From JAFLTL01 sp964389525 (GTDB lineage: Bacteria; Bacteroidota; Bacteroidia; Bacteroidales; Muribaculaceae): DNA of 64,000 bases. The notes below the pieces were generated by a model, which did not search any database, was not told the origin of the DNA, and worked only from the letters and a program-made list of their open reading frames with translations. Made by a program: the position numbers and the translations under genes. This document shows, piece after piece, positions 1-7,064 of this stretch; positions within the stretch are counted from its first letter, which is position 1, and each line of letters opens with the position of its first letter. Location: contig CAYMEX010000014.1 of NCBI GenBank assembly GCA_964389525.1, positions 1-64,000 of the forward strand, written 5' to 3'.

Positions 1-485
1 ACCTTGCGTATCTCGTTTTCAAGTTTTGTAATGTAGTCTGCGCGTGAGATTGCTGCATCAAGGTACACGAAGTGCAGAAGATACCACAGTTCAAACGCCT
101 CATTGCTCCATGCAGCCATAAAGCCTTTTCTTTCGGCAAGAGCAATCGCCTCGTTGAAGTCATTGAAATCATCCTTGTCGAAAACGACCCAGACACGGTC
201 AAATTTCAACTGGCGCTGGTGTTCGAGCCTGTCTTTAATTTCTTCAGTTTTCTTGACCAAAGCACAGGTTGAGCGCCCTTCGCCGACAATATCTTCGGAA
301 CGCACTTCCGAATACTTATCCTTGACAAGTGCCTTGAAATAATTAGGTTCGGTGCGTTCTCCTTCGCATACAATCAGGAAGCGCACGATTTTATCTCTCG
401 TCGCCACCTTACGCTTTTTAGCAGCTTTGGCCTCGCGCTTTTCCCGCTTGAGTTGCTCGATTTTAGATTTTGGAAGCTGTCCCAT
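1..485 (-). CDS. RloB-like protein (AbiLii-type), C-terminus outside window
   Basis: The first 161 codons are present and the reading frame runs off the left edge. The ATG at 485 lies 2 bases after the ATPase stop, so the two genes are translationally linked. The N-terminus (residues 8-30) is very rich in Lys, Arg and Glu. Visible motifs are FLIVCEGERTEPNYF around residues 37-50, VWVVFDKDD at 98-106, and SNEAFELWYLLHF at 127-139. These are hallmarks of the RloB family, which has a TOPRIM-like layout with an acidic EG motif (Glu41) and a DxDD-type motif (Asp103, Asp105, Asp106). Known: RloB-like proteins pair with AAA ATPases in abortive-infection systems such as AbiL. Inferred: this is the nuclease-like effector of a defence pair. 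Family assignment is strong; the toxic activity is unproven. Confidence 0.85.
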   Translation of the reverse strand, partial: MGQLPKSKIEQLKREKREAKAAKKRKVATRDKIVRFLIVCEGERTEPNYFKALVKDKYSEVRSEDIVGEGRSTCALVKKTEEIKDRLEHQRQLKFDRVWVVFDKDDFNDFNEAIALAERKGFMAAWSNEAFELWYLLHFVYLDAAISRADYITKLENEIRK

Positions 486-487
486 AC

Positions 488-1687
488 TCAGCTCATAAAT
501 GGGATGGCACCGTAGCGACCGTTGATATAGTCCTTCTCGATATTGCGGTCGTTGCGAACCTTGTTGCCGGAATCGTCGCGAAATTCTACAAGCGAATAAA
601 GGTCGGTAGAATCTGATTTATCTTTCTCGGTGAACCAGATCTGGTCGCGGCGCAGATACCGGATGTTAAGCAGGTTTGTGTCATGGGTGGCGAAAATAAG
701 TTGCGCTCCATTTCTGTTGATTTCTTTATCCATGAACAGTCCGATGATCTTGCGCGTCAGGAACGGATGCAATTTAGCATCAAGTTCATCTACAATAAGA
801 ATCTTGCCGTTCAGAATGGCATCGAAAATAGGCCCTGCAATCTCAATAATTTTCTTGGTGCCTTCCGATTCCATCCTCTCAGTAGGGAAATTTCGCAAAC
901 CACTTCTATTTCCCCTCTCATCGTAGACCCAGTGAACCGTCTCCGAGCTAAATTTCATCTCATTGACGTCTTCAAGCTCAACATCTATATCCATAAAGCC
1001 GAGATTGGTTTCCTCAAAGAAACGAGTAATCTCAGACGAGCCATTCTGTTTCATAAGCAGCATCTCAAGAGTTTTCCCGGCATAACCGTTATCATCCATT
1101 CCCGACATATATTCAATATTAGAAAACCAGTCAAGAATAGACTGCGAGACTTTGCCGTTCAACTGAGCGACAAGAGATACAAACAACCGATTATCGGGTG
1201 TTGCAGACTGTTTGCCCAGACCTTCGGCAAAACGAGTTTTGGAGATTTTAAACTCTTTGCCACTGCGTAGGAACAATTCAAACTCTCTCTCCGCGGGTCT
1301 TTTCTCGTATAGCCATTCAGCGACAATAGCCTCTGCGGTATAATCGAAGCCATATCTGAATTTGGAGTTGTTGAGAGTGAACTGGATCTCAAAAGATGTA
1401 GGCTCGTCACCCGATGTCAGGTCAAGAGAAAATGGTTCAGCTTCAAGTCTATCCTTTGGATTCAACCTGACAGAGTTGAGAAGCACATCGCGCATGGCTT
1501 TAAAAGCTTTTAGGACATTGCTTTTGCCACTTGAGTTTGCTCCATACATCACAGCCACAGGCAGCAATTCCTCATCACAGGACTTTACAACAGCATCCGA
1601 CAACTCCTGAATAGGAGCCGCCTCCATGCTCAGTGTCATTTCATTTTTAAATGACCTGTAATTCTTGAAGGTGAAGTTTACCAACAT
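488..1687 (-). CDS. AAA ATPase, RloA/AbiLi-like (ABC/SMC-type)
   Basis: The protein has 399 residues and starts MLVNFTFKNYRSF, the typical opening of OLD/AAA_15/AAA_21 ATPases. Walker A is GANSSGKS at residues 49-56. Walker B is ILIVDE ending at Glu301, followed by LDAKLHP, and a switch histidine lies in FATHD. The C-terminal NGRYGAIPF is the ending usually seen in ATPases partnered with RloB. The gene lies just downstream of the tmRNA 3' end and its terminator, on the same strand. Base composition appears poorer in GC than the genes beyond ssrA, which suits horizontal gain. Inferred role: ATP-driven sensor that controls the RloB-like partner during phage infection. A role in generic DNA metabolism (RecF/OLD-like) cannot be excluded from sequence alone. 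Confidence 0.85.
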   Translation of the reverse strand: MLVNFTFKNYRSFKNEMTLSMEAAPIQELSDAVVKSCDEELLPVAVMYGANSSGKSNVLKAFKAMRDVLLNSVRLNPKDRLEAEPFSLDLTSGDEPTSFEIQFTLNNSKFRYGFDYTAEAIVAEWLYEKRPAEREFELFLRSGKEFKISKTRFAEGLGKQSATPDNRLFVSLVAQLNGKVSQSILDWFSNIEYMSGMDDNGYAGKTLEMLLMKQNGSSEITRFFEETNLGFMDIDVELEDVNEMKFSSETVHWVYDERGNRSGLRNFPTERMESEGTKKIIEIAGPIFDAILNGKILIVDELDAKLHPFLTRKIIGLFMDKEINRNGAQLIFATHDTNLLNIRYLRRDQIWFTEKDKSDSTDLYSLVEFRDDSGNKVRNDRNIEKDYINGRYGAIPFMS

Positions 1688-1804
1688 ATCTTATTCACTT
1701 ATCTGCTGTAAATATAACAACAAAACCTTACATAGATCTTGTTTTGCGAGATTTTTTCTCAAAATATCGAACCAACACATCACATTCAGGCATATCCATT
1801 TTGT

Positions 1805-1857
1805 ATAAAAGCAAAAAACATCCGATTCCGCACCATCAGGTGGCAAAATCGGATGTT
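1805..1857 (-). terminator. Intrinsic terminator of ssrA
   Basis: A perfect 11-bp inverted repeat (1817-1827 with 1847-1857) has an additional inner CACC/GGTG pairing. Read on the minus strand it is followed by TTTTTTGCTTTT. It sits about 30 bases after the tmRNA 3' end and before the ATPase gene. Confidence 0.85.
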
Positions 1858-1889
1858 CAATCTGTTTAGCCGAAACAGTCAGCTATCAG

Positions 1890-2286
1890 TGGAGCTGGAG
1901 GGACTTGAACCCTCGTCCAAACGTGGAATCAATGAGCTTTCTACATGCTTAGTCTTCACTTGGTTTTCGTGACGTGACAGGCAGAAGACTACCAATCTCG
2001 TCCTTATCCTCTGTTGTTTCGGCTCGGCCGCGAGGCCGGTCAAGCCTATTTCCGATTTAACTGCACTGCCGGTTCGATCCGTCTCGGAAAAAGGACAATC
2101 GGGCAATGTCTTGTCGCTGCAACTGTTGCGGCGATTAAGCGTGATCTACTGTTCTTCGATCAGGCAGCAAGAGCGTAGTTGTTTTCGCCAATTAACTTGC
2201 TGATGTCTCTGTTTAAAGAGCGTGGCCATCATTGCTCTGCATGCTTACTTCACCGCTTCTTCACGCTGTCAAAACCAGTCAGCCCC
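1890..2286 (-). ncRNA. ssrA: transfer-messenger RNA (tmRNA)
   Basis: On the minus strand the 5' end reads GGGGCTGACTGGTTTTGACA, the canonical tmRNA start. The 3' end carries a T-arm (GGTTCAAGTCC) and an acceptor strand CAGCTCC that pairs with the 5' GGGGCTG. The tag reading frame encodes GENNYALAA followed by a stop, matching Bacteroidota tags (with the charged Ala: AGENNYALAA). CCA is not encoded after the discriminator A at 1890. Role: rescues stalled ribosomes by trans-translation with SmpB. About 397 nt, a normal length. The 3' end abuts a probable acquired defence cassette, consistent with ssrA acting as an integration target. Confidence 0.96.
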
Positions 2287-2309
2287 TTTTTAGAAACGGC
2301 TTCTTGCGA

Positions 2310-2344
2310 AGTGCATGCAAAATTACTACAATTTTGCATGCACT
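2310..2344 (-). promoter_or_regulatory. Palindrome overlapping the probable ssrA promoter
   Basis: A perfect 15-bp inverted repeat (2310-2324 with 2330-2344, 5-base spacer) contains, on the minus strand, TAATTTTG at 2325-2318. This is an exact match to the Bacteroidota -7 consensus TAnnTTTG. A TTGC element lies 19 bases further upstream. The expected start near 2311 gives a leader of roughly 25 bases before the mature tmRNA 5' end. A second small hairpin (CTTC-GCAA-GAAG, 2300-2311) follows in the leader. The palindrome could be an operator or part of the panB 3' end. Confidence 0.55.
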
Positions 2345-2356
2345 GCAAGTTAATTT

Positions 2357-3178
2357 TCAATAAGCCTCTGATGCCGACGGGAAATCGCAGCTCTTGACGT
2401 CGCTGATATACGACTGAAGGGCACCGGTCATCACCTCGTTGAGGTCGGCATACTTTCTGAGGAACTTGGGGGAAAAGCCCTTGTTCATGCCAAGCATGTC
2501 CTGCACCACAAGCACCTGTCCGTCGCAACCGGCTCCGGCACCGATACCGATGGTCGGAACATCGAGTGTCTGAGACACTTTCGTGGCAAGCGCGGCAGGG
2601 ATTTTCTCGAGCACTATGGCAAAACAGCCTGCCTTCTGCAACGCGAGAGCGTCATTGAGCAGTTTCTCGGCTGCGGCATCTTCTTTAGCCTGCACGCCAT
2701 ATGACCCGAGCTGATTGATGGACTGCGGAGTAAGGCCAAGATGCCCCATGACGGGTATTCCGGCATTTACTATACGCTCGATTGTCGGAGCCATTTCCTC
2801 GCCGCCCTCGATCTTCACGGCCGAAGCACCGCTCTCCTTGAGGATGCGTATAGCCGACTCGAGTGCCACAAGCGGATTGCCCTGACATGAGCCGAAAGGC
2901 ATGTCTACGACAAGAAGGGCACGTTCAAGTCCACGGGCCACACACGATGCAAGAAATATCATCTGATCAAGAGTGATCGGAAGCGTGCTCGAATATCCGC
3001 ATATTACGTTGGCGGCAGAGTCTCCTACGAGAACCACATCCATTCCGGCCTGATCCACAATGCGTGCGGTCGTATAATCATATGCCGTGAGCATGGCGAT
3101 CTTCTCGCCGCTCTTCTTCATCTCTGCGAGGCGACGTGTGGTCACCTTGCGCAGATTGTCGGTTGTATTTGTCGACAT
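2357..3178 (-). CDS. panB: 3-methyl-2-oxobutanoate hydroxymethyltransferase (ketopantoate hydroxymethyltransferase)
   Basis: This 273-residue protein is of normal PanB length. It transfers a hydroxymethyl group from 5,10-methylene-THF to alpha-ketoisovalerate, the first step of pantothenate and coenzyme A synthesis. Motifs seen: KIAMLTAYDYTTA near residues 26-38, VGDSAANV at 52-59 (metal-binding Asp), and VKIEGG near 121-126. Also present are GHLGLTPQS, the EKIP segment with the catalytic-region Glu, and TIGIGAGAGCDGQVLV. The enzyme is cytosolic and decameric in characterised relatives. The gene stands alone between secG and ssrA on the minus strand. No other pantothenate genes are in the window. 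Confidence 0.96.
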   Translation of the reverse strand: MSTNTTDNLRKVTTRRLAEMKKSGEKIAMLTAYDYTTARIVDQAGMDVVLVGDSAANVICGYSSTLPITLDQMIFLASCVARGLERALLVVDMPFGSCQGNPLVALESAIRILKESGASAVKIEGGEEMAPTIERIVNAGIPVMGHLGLTPQSINQLGSYGVQAKEDAAAEKLLNDALALQKAGCFAIVLEKIPAALATKVSQTLDVPTIGIGAGAGCDGQVLVVQDMLGMNKGFSPKFLRKYADLNEVMTGALQSYISDVKSCDFPSASEAY

Positions 3179-3286
3179 TTATCGGTTCAGTTAGATACAC
3201 GGAAAAAGGACAAAACATCTCCCCGCTGTTTCAGGAGAAGAGTCTTGTCCAATTATATGTTTTCGGAAAGTTGAAGATTCCTCCGA

Positions 3287-3667
3287 TTATTCTGCGGTTG
3301 CAGGAGCGGCAGCCTCTGCTGCAGGGGCCTCCGTCTCAGCCTCAGCTGCGGGAGCGGGAAGCTCAGATGCTGCGGGCGTGGGGAACTCGGGAGCCGAAGT
3401 CTCGACGGGAGCGGCATTTTTCACGCGGGCTCCGGTCTGCACTCCGCTGGGAGCCAGCCATACGGCTACAATTGAGAGAATAGCGATTGCGCATCCGAGA
3501 GTCCAGGTAGCTTTCTCGATAAAATCATTGGTGCGTCTTACGCCCATGATTTGATTTGAACCTGAGAAGTTGGATGCGAGGCCGCCTCCTTTTGACTTCT
3601 GCACGAGCACTACGGCTATGAGCAGTATCGACACGAGGACGGTGAGGATAATTATAACAGCATTCAT
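3287..3667 (-). CDS. secG: SecG preprotein translocase subunit
   Basis: This 126-residue membrane protein has two transmembrane segments (about residues 3-22 and 53-73). The SecG signature KSKGGGLASNFSGSNQIMG sits in the cytoplasmic loop. A low-complexity Ala/Glu/Pro tail of about 45 residues follows; such tails are common in Bacteroidota SecG and dispensable in appearance. Role: stimulates SecYEG-dependent protein export. It is the last gene of a minus-strand run that begins with the sigma-54 activator (6409) and passes through lptE and a TPR-like gene. All spacings are short, suggesting one operon devoted to envelope biogenesis. Confidence 0.93.
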   Translation of the reverse strand: MNAVIIILTVLVSILLIAVVLVQKSKGGGLASNFSGSNQIMGVRRTNDFIEKATWTLGCAIAILSIVAVWLAPSGVQTGARVKNAAPVETSAPEFPTPAASELPAPAAEAETEAPAAEAAAPATAE

Positions 3668-3691
3668 TTTTTCAATCGGTGATTTACGCGA

Positions 3692-4564
3692 TTAGTTTTT
3701 ATGTTTTTTCTCTGACGGTTTGCTTCCTCGCTTCTGATGCGCCTCTTCGTTGGCGATCAGCCTGGCGAGAAATCTCAATTGGGGAGCAAAGTAAATATTT
3801 TTTTCGGGATAATTCAAATTTAACTGCTCTATAATTTCATAAGCCTGACGATAGCGCTTGCGTTTTATGTAGAATTTCGCAAGGCTTTCGCGCAACGTGC
3901 TGTCGTCGCGTGGAGGCGGGGGCGGTGTGACGGGACGCCCGTCGGCGACAGGAGGAGGCACAACCAGAGGTTTTGAGGCGACATCGGTCGCCATAGGTTC
4001 GGCCTCACGCCTATCCCTGTCGTGATTTTTCAGTATGAATGAATTGATGAGCGCGTCGTCAGAGCCTTCGGGTGCGTCGCCCGGATCGGGAAGATCATGG
4101 CTCTCACGCTCTGCAAGCACAGAGGCATAGTCGGGCACCGGATTGAAAATCAAGCGTTCAATCAGAGCCTCCTCCTCGCCATCGGAATGAGTATAGGTCG
4201 ACAGAAAGCGGTCGATCGTGTCGGTTGTCGTCGGAGTCTCGGGATCTTTCTGTGCGGGATAAAAAGGCTCCCGGTCAAATTCGCCGCGCGTAAGCCCGGC
4301 CATGCGATAGAGTGTATCGGCCGGCTGCGACGGCATTGCGGCGACAGCCTTTCTTGCAACCGCCCTGCGCTCGTCGAGCAGCTTTTCATCAACATCGTCG
4401 CCGCTGACTTCACGGCACGATCGTTCGAGCCACGCAAGCGCGAGCGACGAGAAATAGGGGGCGCGATCCATGACAGCAAGTACCTCCGACGCCCGACACA
4501 GCGGTTTCGTGTCGTCCAGAATCCCGTCGACAAACTCAAGTTCTTCCTGCTGCACTCGTTCCAT
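3692..4564 (-). CDS. Conserved Bacteroidota protein with C-terminal TPR-like segment
   Basis: The 290-residue protein has no signal peptide. The N-terminal half is acidic and Ala/Arg-rich. A proline-rich linker (PPPPP, about residues 219-223) precedes a C-terminal helical repeat-like segment (LAKFYIKRKRYRQAYEIIEQL) resembling one TPR unit, then a basic Lys-rich tail. A gene of this type commonly separates lptE and secG in Bacteroidota genomes, but its function is not established. It lies 30 bases downstream of lptE and 24 bases upstream of secG, so co-expression is likely. I cannot assign a reaction; a scaffolding role near envelope machinery is only a guess. Confidence 0.75.
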   Translation of the reverse strand: MERVQQEELEFVDGILDDTKPLCRASEVLAVMDRAPYFSSLALAWLERSCREVSGDDVDEKLLDERRAVARKAVAAMPSQPADTLYRMAGLTRGEFDREPFYPAQKDPETPTTTDTIDRFLSTYTHSDGEEEALIERLIFNPVPDYASVLAERESHDLPDPGDAPEGSDDALINSFILKNHDRDRREAEPMATDVASKPLVVPPPVADGRPVTPPPPPRDDSTLRESLAKFYIKRKRYRQAYEIIEQLNLNYPEKNIYFAPQLRFLARLIANEEAHQKRGSKPSEKKHKN

Positions 4565-4594
4565 CTTCCGTCGCGCTAAAAAAACATACCCCGG

Positions 4595-5131
4595 CTACCA
4601 GTTACCCAATGTAGCATTGAAAATCAGATCGACAAGCTCTTCAGAAATCTGATCACAAAGTTCATCCTGCACATCGGTCAGCAGTTGCGAGCTGTCGAAG
4701 TCTCTATATGCCGAAAAAGTCTGGTCAATATCGTTCCCCTCCTTCTTTGTATCGGTGTACTTCACCCTGACGGTAATTGTCAGTCGCGTCATCGACGCAT
4801 AGGCATCCTCCGTGACCGCCTGCGGCGAAAGCGAGTAGCCTGTAATCTCACCTTCAAGCATGAGATCGGAGTTGCCGTCGGTGGTGCGCAGACGTGTATT
4901 GCGGGTGATATAATCCATCAGTTCGTTCTCAAAGGTCTGCTGCAGGGGCGGATATACAAGCGCAGCCCTGATTGGGAACTCCGATACGTGTATCGTCTTG
5001 TAGATCGTGTAATCGAGTGCCGCGCCATTAAACTTATAGCTTATGCGGCAGGCGGCGAGCAGACACGCCACACAAAGCGCCAGCATGACCGGCACACGCC
5101 TCGACCGTATATATTCAGAAATATGCTTCAT
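4595..5131 (-). CDS. lptE: LptE-family LPS assembly lipoprotein
   Basis: This 178-residue lipoprotein has an N-terminal hydrophobic segment and lipobox LLAAC (Cys28). The mature part starts RISYKFNGAALDY, a pattern typical of Bacteroidota LptE (ISYKFNG). Downstream are QTFENELMDYI and an LEGEITGYSLSPQA stretch, also family-like. Known role: forms the outer-membrane translocon with LptD, plugging the barrel and helping insert lipopolysaccharide. An LptD homologue is encoded at 27397-30207 in the same window. The gene sits 7 bases after the sigma-54 activator and upstream of the TPR-like gene and secG, so it is probably transcribed with them. Confidence 0.88.
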   Translation of the reverse strand: MKHISEYIRSRRVPVMLALCVACLLAACRISYKFNGAALDYTIYKTIHVSEFPIRAALVYPPLQQTFENELMDYITRNTRLRTTDGNSDLMLEGEITGYSLSPQAVTEDAYASMTRLTITVRVKYTDTKKEGNDIDQTFSAYRDFDSSQLLTDVQDELCDQISEELVDLIFNATLGNW

Positions 5132-5137
5132 TGCATG

Positions 5138-6409
5138 TTATTCTATACCGTATTCCCTGATTTTTCTGTAGAGCGTGCGTTCAGAGATATTCAGCTCGGC
5201 GGCGGCAGCCTTGCGACGTCCCGCATGACGCTCCAGCGCCTTGACGATCATCTCTTTTTCCGACAGCTGCTGTGGCACGGGCTGATACGCATTTTCTCCC
5301 GGCGGAAGAGCCTGCTCATAATGGCGGTACCGCGTAAGTGCGTGCGTGACAGGGACCGTATCGGTATACACCGGTTCTGCCGACACGTTGTCGATCTCGT
5401 CGGCCTTCAGGTCGACGATCGGGTGCCTGAACGCCCCGTGCTGCACATGTGGCTGTGAAGCGCCACGCGCCCCGTTGAGTTCGCCCCGCAGCTCGTCGAG
5501 CTCATGCTGCAGCTTCAGTATCATACCGAAAAGCATCTCTCTCTCGTGCTCGTAGCGCGACATGCTGTCGTTGAATGCTACCGGCGAATACTCACTATGC
5601 GACACCGCCGGAAGATAACGCCCGACCGTATCGGCATCCACAACATTTCCGGCCTCAAACAGAGCCATCTGCTCGACCACATTTTTAAGCTGCCTGACGT
5701 TTCCGGGCCAGTTATAGCCAAGCAGGGCATGACGCCCGCTCTCGTCAAACGTGATCGCCGGCATACGGTAGCGCTGCCCGAAATCACGAGCGAAATGTAT
5801 GGCAAGCATGACGATATCGAGACCACGGTCTCTCAGCGGCGGAACCGAGATCTGCACTGTCGACAGACGGTAGTACAGATCCTCGCGGAAACGCCCCTCC
5901 TTCACCGCCTTGAGCATATCGACATTGGTCGCGGCCACTACTCGTATATCGGTCGTCTGCACCGTCGACGATCCGACCTTGAGAAATTCTCCGCTCTCAA
6001 GCACCCTGAGCAGACGCGCCTGCGTCGTCAGAGGCAGTTCGGCGACTTCATCAAGAAATATCGTTCCGCCGTCAGCCTCCTCGAAGTAACCCTTTCGGGT
6101 AGCGACCGCGCCGGTAAAGGCTCCCTTTTCGTGACCGAACAGTTCGGAGTCTATCGTGCCTTCAGGTATGGCACCGCAGTTCACCGCAATGTATTTAGCA
6201 TGCTTGCGCGGGCTGAACGCATGTATGATTCTCGGGAAGAACTCTTTGCCCGAGCCGCTTTCACCCGTGACAAGCACCGAGAGGTCGATCGGAGCGACAC
6301 GCAACGCCCGCTCCACGGCTGCATTCAGGGAGCTGTCATTGCCCACAATGCCAAACCGGGTTCGAGCCTGTACAGCCTCTGGACTCAGCTGTGAGATGTC
6401 GATCTGCAT
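5138..6409 (-). CDS. Sigma-54-dependent transcriptional activator without receiver domain
   Basis: The 423-residue protein is built from a short N-terminus, a central AAA+ domain and a C-terminal Fis-type helix-turn-helix (about residues 385-423, RRKAAAAELNISERTLYRKI). Walker A is GESGSGKE at 49-56, the sigma-54 contact loop GAFTGA is at 96-101, and Walker B GGTIFLDE is at 114-121. There is no N-terminal receiver or GAF domain, so it may be constitutively competent or controlled by partner proteins. It heads the lptE/TPR/secG run. Known: this gene order recurs in Bacteroidota. Inferred: it regulates envelope functions, possibly in trans. Its start lies just after the tRNA-fMet terminator. Confidence 0.9.
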   Translation of the reverse strand: MQIDISQLSPEAVQARTRFGIVGNDSSLNAAVERALRVAPIDLSVLVTGESGSGKEFFPRIIHAFSPRKHAKYIAVNCGAIPEGTIDSELFGHEKGAFTGAVATRKGYFEEADGGTIFLDEVAELPLTTQARLLRVLESGEFLKVGSSTVQTTDIRVVAATNVDMLKAVKEGRFREDLYYRLSTVQISVPPLRDRGLDIVMLAIHFARDFGQRYRMPAITFDESGRHALLGYNWPGNVRQLKNVVEQMALFEAGNVVDADTVGRYLPAVSHSEYSPVAFNDSMSRYEHEREMLFGMILKLQHELDELRGELNGARGASQPHVQHGAFRHPIVDLKADEIDNVSAEPVYTDTVPVTHALTRYRHYEQALPPGENAYQPVPQQLSEKEMIVKALERHAGRRKAAAAELNISERTLYRKIREYGIE

Positions 6410-6431
6410 TTATCAGGATTAGCTATGAGAG

Positions 6432-6464
6432 AAAAGGCCGGGCAATCGCTTGCTTCGGCCTTTT
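6432..6464 (-). terminator. Terminator between tRNA-fMet and the sigma-54 activator
   Basis: A perfect 9-bp stem (AAAAGGCCG / CGGCCTTTT) has a nested GCAA/TTGC pairing. On the minus strand it ends in CGGCCTTTTCTC, just after the tRNA. On the plus strand it ends in six T residues, so it could work both ways. Confidence 0.75.
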
Positions 6465-6477
6465 TTCGGTTCTTTTG

Positions 6478-6549
<72 letters not shown>

Positions 6550-6563
6550 GTGTTTCAGTACTG

Positions 6564-6594
6564 CAAAGGTAGTACATTTCACTGCCTCTGTCAA
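6564..6594 (-). promoter_or_regulatory. Promoter of tRNA-fMet
   Basis: On the minus strand TTGA (6594-6591) is followed after 19 bases by TACCTTTG (6571-6564), an exact TAnnTTTG -7 element. It lies 15 bases before the tRNA 5' end, at the right distance for a short leader. Confidence 0.65.
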
Positions 6595-6616
6595 CCCGTA
6601 GCGCGCCAAAATAGTG

Positions 6617-7063
6617 TTAATTAATACTAACAACGAAGTAAACCGCCGATCCATCGTCAGTTACAGCCTTCCACCATTGCATGCCATCGGCCTCACCGAT
6701 CTTCACGGCATCGACACCGACCGCCGTGCCGTCAAGTTCCATACGTCGTGACTTGCGCGCGAACCGTGCGCTATGGCCATTCTCTGCAAGCTGCCTTACC
6801 GACACGTCACCCGACTTGTCATCCTCGACAATAAGCACACCCGGCACTCCGTAGCGCAGCGACACACCTTTCCCGACAAACCTTGGCGCAGCATCCTGCA
6901 GCTCCTTTCGGTCCTCGTCCGTCAGCTTGACGCCACCCGGAAGCTCGGGATGCTCCTCGCGCCCGTTATGCTCTCCGGGGTCACGGCGTCCATCGTCGGA
7001 GCATCCGGCTGCCAGCATCACGGCAACCGTTATCGCCAGAGGCAGAATTTTGCGTATAACCAT
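6617..7063 (-). CDS. Small lipoprotein of unknown function
   Basis: The 148-residue protein has a signal segment and lipobox LAAGC (Cys21), followed by a charged, Gly/Asp-rich linker typical of exported Bacteroidota lipoproteins. The mature part contains a beta-rich stretch (GVPGVLIVEDDKSGDVSVRQL) and a C-terminal WWKAVTDDGSAVYFVVS. I do not recognise a family. The start is 1 base after the stop of the EndoI-like gene, so the two are co-translated and may act together in the envelope. The pair forms the 3' end of a nadE-led minus-strand run. Confidence 0.7.
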   Translation of the reverse strand: MVIRKILPLAITVAVMLAAGCSDDGRRDPGEHNGREEHPELPGGVKLTDEDRKELQDAAPRFVGKGVSLRYGVPGVLIVEDDKSGDVSVRQLAENGHSARFARKSRRMELDGTAVGVDAVKIGEADGMQWWKAVTDDGSAVYFVVSIN

Positions 7064-7064
7064 A

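Noticed and set aside
683..1270. 195-codon open frame on the plus strand
   Set aside because: Antisense to the ATPase gene with clear Walker motifs; shadow.
2018..2102. A protein-coding gene in the region 1879-2106
   Set aside because: This is the interior of the tmRNA.
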